From Rhabditophanes sp. KR3021 (Eukaryota > Nematoda > Chromadorea > Rhabditida > Alloionematidae): a DNA stretch of 64,000 nt. Both the position numbers and the translations under genes were made by a program. Numbering within the stretch: position 1 is the first letter of the stretch; every line of letters begins with the position of its first letter. This document shows positions 35,192 to 46,205 of this stretch, in pieces. A model generated the notes under the pieces. It searched no databases and was not told the DNA's origin. It worked only from the letters and a program-made list of their open reading frames with translations. The stretch is taken from assembly GCA_963281155.1 (NCBI GenBank), contig CAUJLY010000003.1, positions 3,906,001 through 3,970,000 on the forward strand, in the 5' to 3' direction.

Positions 35192-35926
35192 TTAACCTCT
35201 GTAATGGGCATATGCTCTATTAGCTTCGCAAACTTTGTGTAGTTCTTGTTTTGTTTGAATCGTCATACCTTCGTTCTTGTATGCAGCAAGTATTTCCGAT
35301 GCTAACATTTGATCAAGATGGGATTCTCCACGTTTAGCCTTTGTTCTACAAACATCTCTCATCATTTTCATAGCTTTAAATTCAGCTTCGTCATCTCGGA
35401 TCGGAAAAGGTACCTGATATGTAACACCACCTCTAGTAACTCCTTGAAGCTTCATCATGGGACGGCAGTTCAACATGGCTTTCTCGGTAATTGTAAATGG
35501 ATTTAACTCAATACCATTCTTTTCTTCGGCATTAGCCTTTGCCCAAACTTTATATTGTCTTCTTTTAATGATCTCCAAGGCACTTAATACATTCTTCCTA
35601 ACAACATCTTTTTTGCCATCTTTCATGCATACACGGACCAATTTGTCAACTACATGATTTCTATAAAAAACAGGCGACTGATCAAAATGCATAGCCTTAG
35701 CATATAGAAATTTTCTCTGGTCATCAGCATCAATTGGCTTCGCTAGCTAAAAAAGATATTCAAATGATTTTATAATAATGTCGGTTACCTCATCCATATC
35801 AAGGGTTGGTTCTACGAATAATTTGGGATCATAGCGATTACGTAAAATTGGAGTACCAGTTGTTAAAAATCTGGCGGAGCAAAACTTAAATAACAATAAT
35901 TTAGAGTTATTCATGTTTATCGACAT
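35192..35926 (-). CDS. mrps-7: Mitochondrial small-subunit ribosomal protein S7 (uS7m)
   Basis: Exons 35789-35926 and 35192-35746 join in phase 0 and encode 230 residues. The first ATG in frame is at 35926; upstream codons only offer TTG. The N-terminus is basic and Ser/Leu/Phe rich, fitting a mitochondrial targeting peptide. The core contains SALEIIKRRQYKVWAKANAE, CRPMMKLQGVTRGGVTYQVP and the C-terminal KQELHKVCEANRAYAHYRG, matching bacterial S7 (VARVGGANYQVP and ANRAFAHYRW). The protein nucleates assembly of the mitoribosome small-subunit head. Confidence 0.93.
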
Positions 35927-36816
35927 TAAAATGTGAACCAAATTTTTATAAAGCTAGTTAGTCTCAAGATGACAAATTGGTATATCGATGTATCAAAATG
36001 TGATCAAATTCAAAAAAGCCTTTCATCTTTAAAAAAATTAGATTTGTGTAAGTGTTGACTATATTTAAAATCTATTTGTTAACAAAGGGTAAAAACAAAC
36101 AGAATTTACTGATAACTTGTATCCAAGTTTGATAAAACGGCTCAAAGCCAGTGTCAAATGCCTGATATTTTCCTTTTTCTTGCAAAGCAATGTTATTTAT
36201 AAAATACAATATTTATTCAATTGTTTTTTTAATTATCTGTATCACACAATTCCAATGTTGTCCATAATTTGATTGTCTACAATTTATAATTAAAAAACAA
36301 GGACAAATGCCAATATTACATATTTGAAGCAAAAGTAAAGATTTTCATTGCTTCTATTGAGGAAGATTCCTATAATATGGCTGAAGCATAACAATAATTT
36401 TTGTGTAAATCAAACATTATACAAAATAGATATATACTTTATGTAATTTGACCAACTGAAAGAATATTTTGGGAACATTTGACAAAAGTTTCTTTTATTC
36501 ATAGCCAATATGGCAAAAAAATGGCTTACAAGACAATCACGTAAATTAATTGATGTGCCATTTGTTGCAAAACATCTTCCTAAGCAAATTCAACCTAACT
36601 GTTAAAAAGGTTCTAGCTACCAACTTGTTTACCGTTGCGTCTTAGTGTGATTGTTTTCCCCGTTTTTTTGAGTATTAACAGTATTGAACGTTATTAAGTC
36701 GTCAAAAGTTATTACTTTTTATAAATATTGGCAGAATTCTTACTTAATATAAAAATACAAACGTCTGTGTTGTAAAGTAAGTTGTGCAAAGTTAAATTAC
36801 ATATTTTAAATTATAG
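35927..36816. other. Promoter-side intergenic region of MRPS7 and GCNA
   Basis: About 890 bases between divergent genes. A 31-codon + ORF starts at ATG 36510, five bases after a TTTATTCATAG acceptor (MAKKWLTRQSRKLIDVPFVA...). It could be an upstream trans-spliced small gene or exon, but it does not splice in phase to GCNA and I cannot confirm it. Confidence 0.35.
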
Positions 36817-39015
36817 ATGTCAAAAAAAAACTACTCTTCAAAAAAAATACTAAGTGCAAGTAGTTTCTTAGAAAATTCTGCAGAAGAATCATTTGCTTAT
36901 TCCGAATTTGCCAAAGATGTGGTCGCAGATTCGACAAAAATATATCAAAGTGATAAGAATGAGACCTTAGAAGATGGTAGTGAAAATGAAAGCGGTGACA
37001 TTGAAAATTTAGCAAGTGTGTCGGATGCAATATCCTTTTGGAGTTATATTAAAAAAAGGGAGGTTGAACTTGGTTTAAGAGATGACTCGAGGATAATTCA
37101 AAAATCGGATAGAAATGTTATCAAACAAGTGACAACATTTGTTCCAGAAAGTTCAAACTCCAGATATTTTACTCCATCAATCAATTCAGAGCAAGATAGC
37201 AGAAGTGTGGATGGGAGTAGTACATTCTTTACGCCTGACACGTCTTTGGAATCGTTTAGACTTAAAAAAATGGTATCTTCAGAAACTTGCCAAACGACCA
37301 TTAATTTTGTCCCAATCAGAAGAAAAAGAGAAATGTTTTTTGACAATAGCACTATTTGTGACAATTCTGATGTATATGAAGACGCCGAATCTTCTTTATG
37401 CAAGGAACCTCTCGAATCCAGTGTAAAAATAAGTGAAAAAATGCCTGACATATCATGGCATAGCCGTAACGCCACTCTTGACACTATTAACGAAGAGGAT
37501 GTTTCACGGCAAAGTCTTGATGAATCTAGCGAAATTTCGGAGTTCAAAGGCAATAAAACTACTATGGATACTGGTTCTTCAACCGATACATCGTCAAATT
37601 GGAGTAAAACTGAAAAGGAGATACAATGGAACGAAACATCAGTACTTTACAATCTTCAGACAAGTAGAACTTATGAATCTGAAGTTCAAATTATGGACGA
37701 AACAGTTAACTTGACTACTCAAAATGAGAACATCGATGAGATAACTAAAGTTATCGAATCAAAAGAAGTAAGTCAGGCTTATATTCAACAATCTAAAGAC
37801 AACACAACCTTATCATCTATTGTCAAATCCAAAAACAACACTACATTATTTGAGGATAGTGTTGACAATATCGAAGTATCCCCAATGGTTGTTCATAAAA
37901 TTGACTCATCATCAGATAGTGAAATTGAAATTCCAAAGTCTCAAAAGACTAAAAAACTTCGCCGTGTTTCGATCCAATCATCTTTTGAAGAAGATAAGAC
38001 AACTTTTGCCGAAAAAGCAAAGAAATCACCTAATTTAAACAAGTTTCCGTTGCATGATGGCTTAGATTATAGACACGTGAATGTTCGAAGAAAGAAAGTA
38101 TTACCAAAGCCTATAGAACAGGAAACTTCTAGTGATTCGGAGAATAATGATTTGAATATGTCACATGGTTATGGAGAACAAATAGATTCAGATTGCAGCA
38201 AAAAGGATACCAAAAGACACGAGAAACTAAACACGGACTCCAGAACGTTTAGTGGTATGAATGTTTCTCACGTTTTTGAAGAAAATGAAGATGCCAGTAG
38301 TTCAAGCGAAGCTGAAATTGAGGTTAAGAAAGGCAATAATTTAATTAGCAAATTCAAATCCCTATTAAATGTGTCTTTATCAAGAAAGAAGAAATCAAAC
38401 TTATTTGATTTTGATAATATTAATTTGGAATCTGCCAGGGAGTTTATGGATTATTTAAACGACGATTTCGACTGTGCTCGGCCAAAAAACGTGGAAAGAT
38501 TTTTTATTCAGCATGGGTTTAGTTCCAGAGGTTTAGAGTTAAGTAAAATATGTTACGACATTTTCAACACATTTTGTTTTAATAATCAGCTTCCAAAAGT
38601 TGAAATAAACTGGAACAAAAGATTGCAAAGAACGGCTGGCACAACTTGTCATAATACAAAGAATAATACTTGTGAAATCAAACTTAGCTCCAAGGTTTGT
38701 GATAGGCCGGATCGCATAAGAGACACCTTAATTCACGAAATGGTGCATGTTGCCAATTTTCTGATTGACAAAGACCCCAAAGCTAATCACGGTCCTTTAT
38801 TCAAGAAATGGGGAGTTACTTGCAGTATAATGTTTCCGGAACTCCCAAAAATAGGTACATCACACTCATACGATATTGATGCAAAATACGTTTATATTTG
38901 TGTCGGATGCAATCAAACAATCAAAAGACATCGTACATCTGCAATTATTCCAAAGAGAAGATGCGGCATTTGCAAAGAGAGATTCCAACTATACATTGAT
39001 GGAATTAAAGCTTAA
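36817..39015 (+). CDS. gcna: GCNA: germ-cell nuclear acidic protein, SprT-like
   Basis: A single exon of 732 residues. Residues 1-530 are disordered, rich in Ser, Asp, Glu and Thr, with several IEV/IEI-plus-acidic runs that look like SUMO-interacting motifs. Residues 530-732 form the SprT-like domain: HEMVH at about 640-644 with the third ligand His near 658 (KANHGPLFKKWG), then a zinc ribbon with CVGC (695/698) and CGIC (716/719). The catalytic glutamate is present, so it may be an active metalloprotease. GCNA acts in germ cells to clear DNA-protein crosslinks with topoisomerase II. The acceptor TTATAG directly precedes the ATG, fitting trans-splicing. The next + gene starts 85 bases downstream, and a Vasa-like protein follows, a possible germline operon. 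Confidence 0.93.
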   Translation: MSKKNYSSKKILSASSFLENSAEESFAYSEFAKDVVADSTKIYQSDKNETLEDGSENESGDIENLASVSDAISFWSYIKKREVELGLRDDSRIIQKSDRNVIKQVTTFVPESSNSRYFTPSINSEQDSRSVDGSSTFFTPDTSLESFRLKKMVSSETCQTTINFVPIRRKREMFFDNSTICDNSDVYEDAESSLCKEPLESSVKISEKMPDISWHSRNATLDTINEEDVSRQSLDESSEISEFKGNKTTMDTGSSTDTSSNWSKTEKEIQWNETSVLYNLQTSRTYESEVQIMDETVNLTTQNENIDEITKVIESKEVSQAYIQQSKDNTTLSSIVKSKNNTTLFEDSVDNIEVSPMVVHKIDSSSDSEIEIPKSQKTKKLRRVSIQSSFEEDKTTFAEKAKKSPNLNKFPLHDGLDYRHVNVRRKKVLPKPIEQETSSDSENNDLNMSHGYGEQIDSDCSKKDTKRHEKLNTDSRTFSGMNVSHVFEENEDASSSSEAEIEVKKGNNLISKFKSLLNVSLSRKKKSNLFDFDNINLESAREFMDYLNDDFDCARPKNVERFFIQHGFSSRGLELSKICYDIFNTFCFNNQLPKVEINWNKRLQRTAGTTCHNTKNNTCEIKLSSKVCDRPDRIRDTLIHEMVHVANFLIDKDPKANHGPLFKKWGVTCSIMFPELPKIGTSHSYDIDAKYVYICVGCNQTIKRHRTSAIIPKRRCGICKERFQLYIDGIKA

Positions 39016-39100
39016 AGCATCGTTTATTTAAATCTCAGATACTACTACCAAATTATCATTAAATACTCTTCATTATTTTAGGTAATTGAATTTTAAAACA

Positions 39101-39355
39101 ATGTCTTTTAATATAAATAAAATAATTTGCGACTTCCAAGCTTTTTATTTGCTAGAAGATAAATATGAATCTAAAAAAATTTACCCAAAAGCACTTTTAT
39201 GTATTTTATTTAAAACTGCTTCTTCGCCGTCATTATTCGTTACTTTAAGCGTTCTTGAGCACGTCGATACACACATGATCTTTAGACTTTTATTTAAAAA
39301 ATCTATAGAAAAACATTGTAAAAATATCATCATTCCTAGACTATTTACTTTTTAA
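39101..39355 (+). CDS. Small uncharacterised protein between GCNA and the Vasa-like gene
   Basis: An 84-codon ORF from ATG 39101 (MSFNINKIICDFQAFYLLED...) to TAA 39355. A TTTTAG acceptor lies about 20 bases upstream, as expected for a downstream operon gene trans-spliced in nematodes. The product is mixed hydrophobic and basic (KKSIEKHCKNIIIP) with no signal peptide or recognised domain. The gap to GCNA is 85 bases and to the next gene 45 bases. The tight packing on one strand argues that it is real, but no homology supports it. Confidence 0.5.
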   Translation: MSFNINKIICDFQAFYLLEDKYESKKIYPKALLCILFKTASSPSLFVTLSVLEHVDTHMIFRLLFKKSIEKHCKNIIIPRLFTF

Positions 39356-39400
39356 CATCTTGTTTATTTGTGATCCTCCCTATTACTTGGACTGTTGAGA

Positions 39401-40805
39401 ATGAATTTACCTAATAACTATAAATACTCCAGGAGTTCATTGCTTGCACCCATCAATTCATACAATCATCACATTAATTTAAATAATCAAAGAACTACTA
39501 AAGATAATTTTAAAGTGTATGAATGGAATGCTAAAACGAGGAATCAAAAAATGGCACAACATTCCACAAACTCTAACAATAAGAATGTTATTATAACAAG
39601 TCCTAGGGAACAATTGTCGACACATGTCTCCTCTTTATCTGTAACAACTAAACTTCCATGTACGGTTGCACCTAAAACATTTACATATACGTAAGTTAAT
39701 GTTTTTTTTTGTATTTTTTATACATAAACTTTTTAGATCGCAATATGGCTCTTTCACCTCCAATTCATATTACTACACTTCTAAATCATTTCAACCAGCA
39801 AAACCAAACCATTTAAATCATCAAGTTAAAACTTCTTTATCCAGCAGTATTTATACATCTGAGTCTAAATGCAGTAACAGCTATTTCGATGATGACATTG
39901 CTCCAGTTCGCTTAGATTCACTGCCAAAAAAGAGAGATGTAATGTTTAAGAAACGTGCCAATGATTTGTCAAAAACAGAATCACATCAAGATTCTTTTGA
40001 TTCTTTCGAGATTGAGTCATGTGTTGAATCAATGACTAGACTATATGATGCTGGGAAAGTAATCTCAAATGATATCACTGAAGTTCCTAAAGCAGGCCAA
40101 GTTACTGAATATAATGGTAAATATTTATTCACGTTTGCTTTTCCAAGATTCTCTAAGCCACTTCTTAAGAACATGCATTCGTTGAATTATACCAGCGCGG
40201 ACAAACTCCAAGCCAACTCAGTTCCTTGTATAATGGATACCGATTCAAATGCTTTAATTTGTTCTAACTCAAACTTAACAAAATCATACTTACTCCCAAT
40301 CCTTGCTTTATTGTGTAAGAAGAAACCATTTGTTTCAGAAAGTACTGGGCCTAGGGCAGTTATAATTTGTTCATCCAAAGATGATGTTATATCTACCTAT
40401 GCTTTGCTGCAACTACTTATTATAGACACTTCCATAAAGTCCATAAGATTGATTGAAAATGAATTTGATCCATTTGCATCTACTCAAAAGCATGATGGTT
40501 ACGATATAGCTGTAATTTATAAGGATAGCTTGCCAAATCTAGTCAATAACAACAAAATATCATTTACGAATGTAAAATACTTGGTTGTAGAGAATGCTTT
40601 GGAATGTAGCTCAAGAAACTTATGTGGTGGTCAGTACAGACTTGACAAATACATAAATCTAATGGAATCAGTTAATTTGATCCCAAAAGTTGAATTTAGA
40701 AAAACAATCATATGTACGAAGGAAAAAACAAAAGAAGTTCACGATTTTGCATTTAATCTTCAAGGAGAAAAAACATTTTATATTAAACATAACTTTTCCA
40801 AATAG
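39401..40805 (+). CDS. Catalytically dead, RecA1-only DEAD-box (Vasa-like) protein
   Basis: Exons 39401-39690 and 39737-40805 encode 452 residues. The first 215 are disordered (Asn, Ser, Thr, Lys). The rest follows the first RecA domain of DEAD-box helicases: Q-motif-like KLQANSVP, then SNSNLTKSYLLPILALL where AxTGSGKTAAFLLPIL stands in Vasa, AVIICSSKDD for motif Ia, YDIAVIYKDSLPNLV for the TPGRLLD strand, KYLVVENALE for VVLDEADRM, and KTIICTKEKTKEV for LMFSATFPEEI. Every catalytic motif is lost: no Walker A glycines, no DEAD, no SAT. The protein stops where RecA1 ends, so RecA2 is absent. It may act as a protein-binding scaffold, for example in germ granules; that is inference. It lies 45 bases after the small ORF that follows GCNA. 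Confidence 0.75.
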
Positions 40806-42073
40806 TTTTAACTTGTTTAATTCTCATTTTAATAATTTAATTTATAAACACATTTGATTTTAACGTCTAAATTTGAATTTACTTATTTTTATATGCAAAC
40901 TAACATTTGCATTTAATCTGTAAAAATGAATATAACTTTGAGATGGCAAGCAATATGCTAGGCCAACAGGCTGGAGATCCTCTCGTTTTCTAAAAGCTAA
41001 TGAATCAACCTTCTACGCAATTTAATGTAACTAGTCAAATACACCGCTTCGCAGCGTTACGTTTAATACATTGTTTTTACGGTCTCTCTTTTAAACTTTT
41101 TTTGTATAGATAAAAAGGTATTATTTCATACTTAGCCAATATAAAAGCTTTGATACCTTTATTCAAAAGAGATTTATTTTTAAAAGAACTCGTGGCTGCT
41201 CATGGATCTGATCAAAATGGGCTGAGAAAAATTTCGGCATTACCGTTTTTATAGTTCTTCTGATGCAGCAAAAATTTAGACACTATAATAGATATTTTAA
41301 AAGATAAGGGTGGGGACAAAAATTTTCTTTCTTTAATTTATCTGCTCTTTGCTCCTCCATGCATCGATAAAATCAAAATGTTTCCTTGCAAATATACTTC
41401 ATTTTTCATGCTCTTTCCAATGACTATCATAACTTTGTTGTACGGCAATTTGTTTTTTGGACTTCCCTTACCCACCCACCAACCTCTAAAAAACCGTCCA
41501 AATCAAAAACAAAAAAAACGGTTTTTAAGAATTCTGAGACCTTTCCAAAACGTATCTAACATCGAGACTTTGTCAGTTCTATGGGAAAACAAAAAAAAGT
41601 GGTAGTTTGCTATTTATAATAGATGACTCAGAAACTTATATCTTTTTTAGTATCCCAACTAACTGATATTCTACAAATTGAATTGCATATACAACACCTG
41701 ATGAACAAATTGTTTAACAGATTCCAACCATTTATGTAATAATTTTATGTGATTTCCAAATAATAACTATATTGTCACGTTCTTTCTTCATTAATTGTGA
41801 TTAGATGTATTTAACATCACTGGTTATGACTAAAGGTACCGCATTCCAATACAGCTCCCGAATGTGCTGACTGTTACTCACCTTGGTGACTCGTCTTTCA
41901 TGCCTGATACTAATTTAATTATTGGTGTAATATAACGTCATTTAAACTTCCTTATAACATTTTTAGATCGTTTCCGTCAAAATATATTACAATTTATCGC
42001 ATCATTATAATTGTTCACTAATGATCGCATTCCATTTGATTTACTAATATGTTATCATTCATTTCAGTTTGTT
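40806..42073. other. Intergenic region between the Vasa-like gene and UPF1
   Basis: About 1.27 kb. A 75-codon + ORF from ATG 41378 begins with a hydrophobic stretch that could be a signal peptide and continues basic (KNRPNQKQKKRFLRILRP), so a small secreted peptide is possible but unsupported. A 16-codon ORF at 40943 and a longer one after it look accidental. No repeats recognised. Confidence 0.35.
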
Positions 42074-45066
42074 ATGAGTGCCAATGGAGATAGCCTTTCT
42101 TTTTCCGACACTGAAGACAATGGTCCAAATGAGTACTTAGCGGCTCCTTCACAAGCCAGCCAAGATAATAGCTACGTTGAGGAGGATTTCAACATCAGCT
42201 ACCCTTGTATTGATGGACCTGATTTTACCAAATTACCGATGCACGCCTGTCTGTAAGTTGAAAACTATTTGTAATAGTTGATAAAAACGAATGTCTAAAA
42301 ATAAAAGATGAGAACAAATATTGATATTGTTATTTTAGTTACTGCGGAATCCATGATGTTGGAGGAGTAGTTAAATGTAGTGAATGCGATAGATGGTTCT
42401 GCAATGGCAAGGGAAAAACTTCTGGGGCTCACATCTTACAGCATCTCATTCGTTCCCATCACAAGGAAATCGAAGTCCATCCTGAATCTCCTATTGGGGG
42501 TTCAAGTATTGAATGTTACCACTGTGAAGCCAAAAACATCTTTGTCCTTGGGTTTATACCTTCTAAAGACGACAACGTAATTGTAATTTTATGCAGAAAT
42601 TGCTCCACAAATTGCGGCAAATCTGAAAATTGGAACAACAAAGAATTGTCTAGTTTAATAAGCAATCGATCTTTGCTTCCATGGTTGGTAAAATTTCCTA
42701 GTAGGGAAAGTATTAGAAACGCTTTCAAAATCTCAGCTTCTCAGATCAGGGCTTTGGAGGAACTTTGGACTAGAAACCCGAAAGCTGTTTTTTCAGACTT
42801 GAACAATCCGGAAAACATGGAGGACGTTGAGCCAGTCCGGCAAGTTTATGAAGATGGATATTGTTACAGGGAAATCTTCTCTCCTTTGATTCAACTGGAG
42901 GCCGATTTCGAGAAAAGTCAAATTGATGAAATGACACAAACGACCAATTTTGTTAAATGGACAATTATGAAGGAAAACGGAACAACTCAGGCAACTTTTG
43001 CGATTGACAACTTTGAAGAAACCGGAATCAGAGTTACGGTCGGAGAGGACATCACTCTCAGCCACAGTCAAACATTGCTAGGAGACTTATGGAGTGAAAA
43101 GGGTCGTCTCATTCAAGTGCCAGATCATAGATCAGGCGATTTTGTTTTGGAATTCACGAAACTTGAAAATATGCCCCAAAGTAGCAAAATCCATTACAAT
43201 GTTGACTTTCACTGGAGTCCGATGTCCTATGTCCGAATGTGCTCTGCTTTGAAAACAATGGCTCACAAGTTTGAACGAACCTCTCCTTTTATCTACAAAA
43301 AATTGATGGGCCATTGTGTGTCTGATTTGAATTTGAACGTTAACTTTCCAAGAACTTTTTCTGTCAACGGCTTGCCACAGCTTAATCAATCTCAAATTTA
43401 TGCAGTTAAACGAGCCTTGGTAAAACCTCTTTCACTCATTCAAGGCCCACCAGGAACTGGAAAAACAATTACATCTGCTTCTTTGGTCTATCATATCGTC
43501 AAGCAGACAAAGGGAAAAGTGTTGGTGTGTGCTCCATCAAATGTTGCCGTTGACCATCTAGCTGAAAAGCTTCATCAAACTGGTCTCAAAGTAATTAGAT
43601 TTTGTGCAAAGTCTAGAGAAGATTCCCAGACCTCATGTCAATTTCTGACCTTACACAGTCAATTGAGCCAGATTATGGAGAAAAATGAAAGCTTAAGCGT
43701 CAAGGACCTTCGAAAAAATATTGCTGACGCGTACTTAAGTAAAGATAAGAGAATCATCAAGAAGATTGAGGAGACTGAAATGATGTTGCTTAAGAATGCG
43801 GATGTCATTTGTTGCACATGCATTACATCAGGAAATGACAAGTTAAAGTCATTAAACTTCGAAGCTGTTCTTATTGATGAATGTTCCCAAGGAACAGAAC
43901 CCCAAATTATGGTTCCGATCGTCAAAGCCAAAAACCAACTGATTTTAGTGGGAGACCATTGTCAACTTGGCCCAGTTGTTAAATGTATTAAAGCAGATGC
44001 CGCTGGCTTATCCCAAACTCTATTTGAACGACTGATGCTAAATGGAAACATTCCAATCCGACTCCAAGTTCAATACAGAATGCACCCAGCCATGTCCACA
44101 TTCCCCTCAAACGTTTTCTATGAAGGTTCTCTTCAAAACGGAGTATCTTCTTACGATCGGACTTACGACAACTTAAATCACATTTGGCCTGTCAAAGACA
44201 AACCCGTACTTTTTTGGCATGTCAATGGAAAAGAAGATATTTCATCGAACGGAACCTCGTACATAAATCGTACAGAGGCTATTAATGTGGAAATTATGGC
44301 AAGCACACTTATCAATGCTGGCATCCTTCCTAATCAAATTGGGATAATTACCCCCTACGCTGGTCAAAGTATCTACCTCGCTAGGCAAATGTCTTCATCT
44401 GGTTCCTTAAACTCCAAAGTGTATGAGGAAATCGAGATTGCTAATGTAGATGGATTTCAAGGGAGAGAAAAGGACATTATCATTTTTTCGTGTGTCAGAG
44501 GAAATGAATACAATGGCATTGGATTTCTTTCTGATCCTAGACGTTTAAATGTTGCATTGACTAGAGCGAGGTATGGTTTGGTAATTATTGGAAATGCCAA
44601 CATCTTATCTCAAAATGTACTTTGGAACCATTTGATTCATCACTGCAAGTATCAGGGATATTTAATGGAGGGCAATATTAGTACGCTTCGCCCATGTAAT
44701 TTTAACCTTCCCTCTGAGAAAAGCCTTCTCGAATTCTTCAGGAAGCACAGTCGTTTTGTTTCGACCGCTTTAACTAAGACATTGCCTATCAAATTGCAGA
44801 CCATTGATTTGTCAAAGACGTACACCACTGAAATACAAAATCCAAATTCACTTTTGCATAATCAAATGTACAAGCAATATGTTCCATTCAAGTCCTTTTT
44901 AAACCATTCTCAACCAACTTTAAATGGTATCTATCCAGCCGAACTCGAAGATAAGAAAGCTTTGAGGAAAAGAGGCAAAATGAAGGCCGAAGATAGAGAT
45001 GATTGTGAAAGCATGCATTCACAAATGAGTTTTACGACTCCTAATTTATCTCAACTGCCATATTAA
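42074..45066 (+). CDS. smg-2: UPF1 RNA helicase (nonsense-mediated decay)
   Basis: Exons 42074-42252 and 42339-45066 encode 968 residues, slightly shorter than human UPF1. Exon 1 is the acidic N-terminus. Residues 60-200 form the Cys/His-rich UPF2-binding domain (YCGIHD, CSECDRWFCNGKGKTSGAH, CYHCEAKN, CRNCSTNCGKSENW). Helicase core motifs: I GPPGTGKT at about 429, II DECSQ near 573 (DESTQ in human UPF1), III GDHCQLGPVV, IV-V QVQYRMHP, and VI LNVALTRARYGL. The C-terminal tail after residue 860 has Ser/Gln and Thr/Gln pairs, SMG1-type sites. UPF1 unwinds RNA 5' to 3' and triggers decay of transcripts with premature stops. A TTTCAG acceptor lies just before the ATG. Confidence 0.97.
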
Positions 45067-45194
45067 GTGAATATTTAGTTGTAATTATCTATTATAGACT
45101 ATTTAAGATAGTAATAAATATTTGAATAAGTAAAATACATAAAATAATTGTTCTAATGCATCTGTTCCTCACTACTTCATAGTTACACAAAATA

Positions 45195-46205
45195 GTAAGC
45201 AAGTTAAACTTCATTGTAAATTTCTTTACACTTTTCATGATGGCTTCTTTTTCTTTAGATAAATTGTAAGTTGCATAAACGAAACCATCAATGCGTCCTC
45301 CAGGAAGATGGGTAGTTTCGGCAGAAGAATGATCATCTTCTGACTTTCATTCTTATTGTTGAACAAAACTCTTTTAATTAGATCCTTCTCTAATCCCTTT
45401 CCCCATGCATTTTTCTAATAATAACGGACAAATCATCTCTAGATATTGGTATATCACATTCCTCCATAATTTGCATTTCAGTGTCTACATAACTGTTTAA
45501 ATTGACTCCAACAAGTCCATAAATTGCCTTTGGAATATGACAGTCAGCAAGACTATCCAGTTTATCCCTACTTTCTTTTAATTCTGGGGATGTTGGCATT
45601 GATATATTGAACATGACCACTTCATTGGTAACTTTTGTATATACTTCTATATCTTGATATATTTCACTTATTTGTAAGGTTTTCCATCAGCAGAAGGAAA
45701 TTGGAGATGGTCGTTGGCTTTTTGCGATGCGTTTAAAAGTGTTCTTTGAATACTAACACATGTTTTGTGAACATACGTTTTCGATGTAAAGTCGTTCTTG
45801 CCTTAAAAACTGCCTCGATATCATCTTGGATTTTTACAGCATAAGTCAATCGTGGATCCATAACAATGTTGCAATTATTTATAATTCCGTTCAATGTATC
45901 CTAAAGAGAGATTACATGAATATCTTACATTATGCACTGATTAGATTAATGCACGTAATAGATTGTATGTTGATTAGATTGATACGTATTGTATTATGTG
46001 TTGGTTAAATAAATATATTATGATTTACCTTATGAAGCTAGAATTGTTTATTCCAGCAAATATGGCATCTCTAAGTTGATAAAATGAAAAAGGATCATTT
46101 GCCTGATCAAATAGTCGAATTTATCAACATCCAGTTCGTTGTGAATATTGTAAACAAAATCATATAAAGAAGATTTTTGAATCGGCCTTCATTGAGCAAC
46201 ATCGG
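45195..46205 (-). pseudogene. SAMHD1 (dNTP triphosphohydrolase) pseudogene, 3' part
   Basis: On the - strand, in order: YNIHNELDVDKFDYLIR (human SNKRNGIDVDKWDYFAR), DIEAVFKARTTLHRKRMFTK (LYDMFHTRNSLHRRAYQH), TLLNASQKANDHL, EIYQDIEVYTKVTNEVV (TAIDDMEAYTKLTDNIF), MPTSPELKESRDKLDSL, and KAWGKGLEKDLIKRVLFNN. At least four frameshifts separate them, so it is dead. One intron, 45901-46028, keeps GT-AG ends, and the RQ/RD junction near 46100 would be repaired by a 32-base GC-AG intron, so the copy came from genomic DNA and not a spliced mRNA. The HD catalytic residues lie upstream of what survives. SAMHD1 limits dNTP pools; a live copy is not in this window. Confidence 0.8.

Noticed and set aside
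41378..41605. Small secreted basic peptide gene
   Set aside because: The hydrophobic start could be a signal peptide, but there is no splice, motif or context support.
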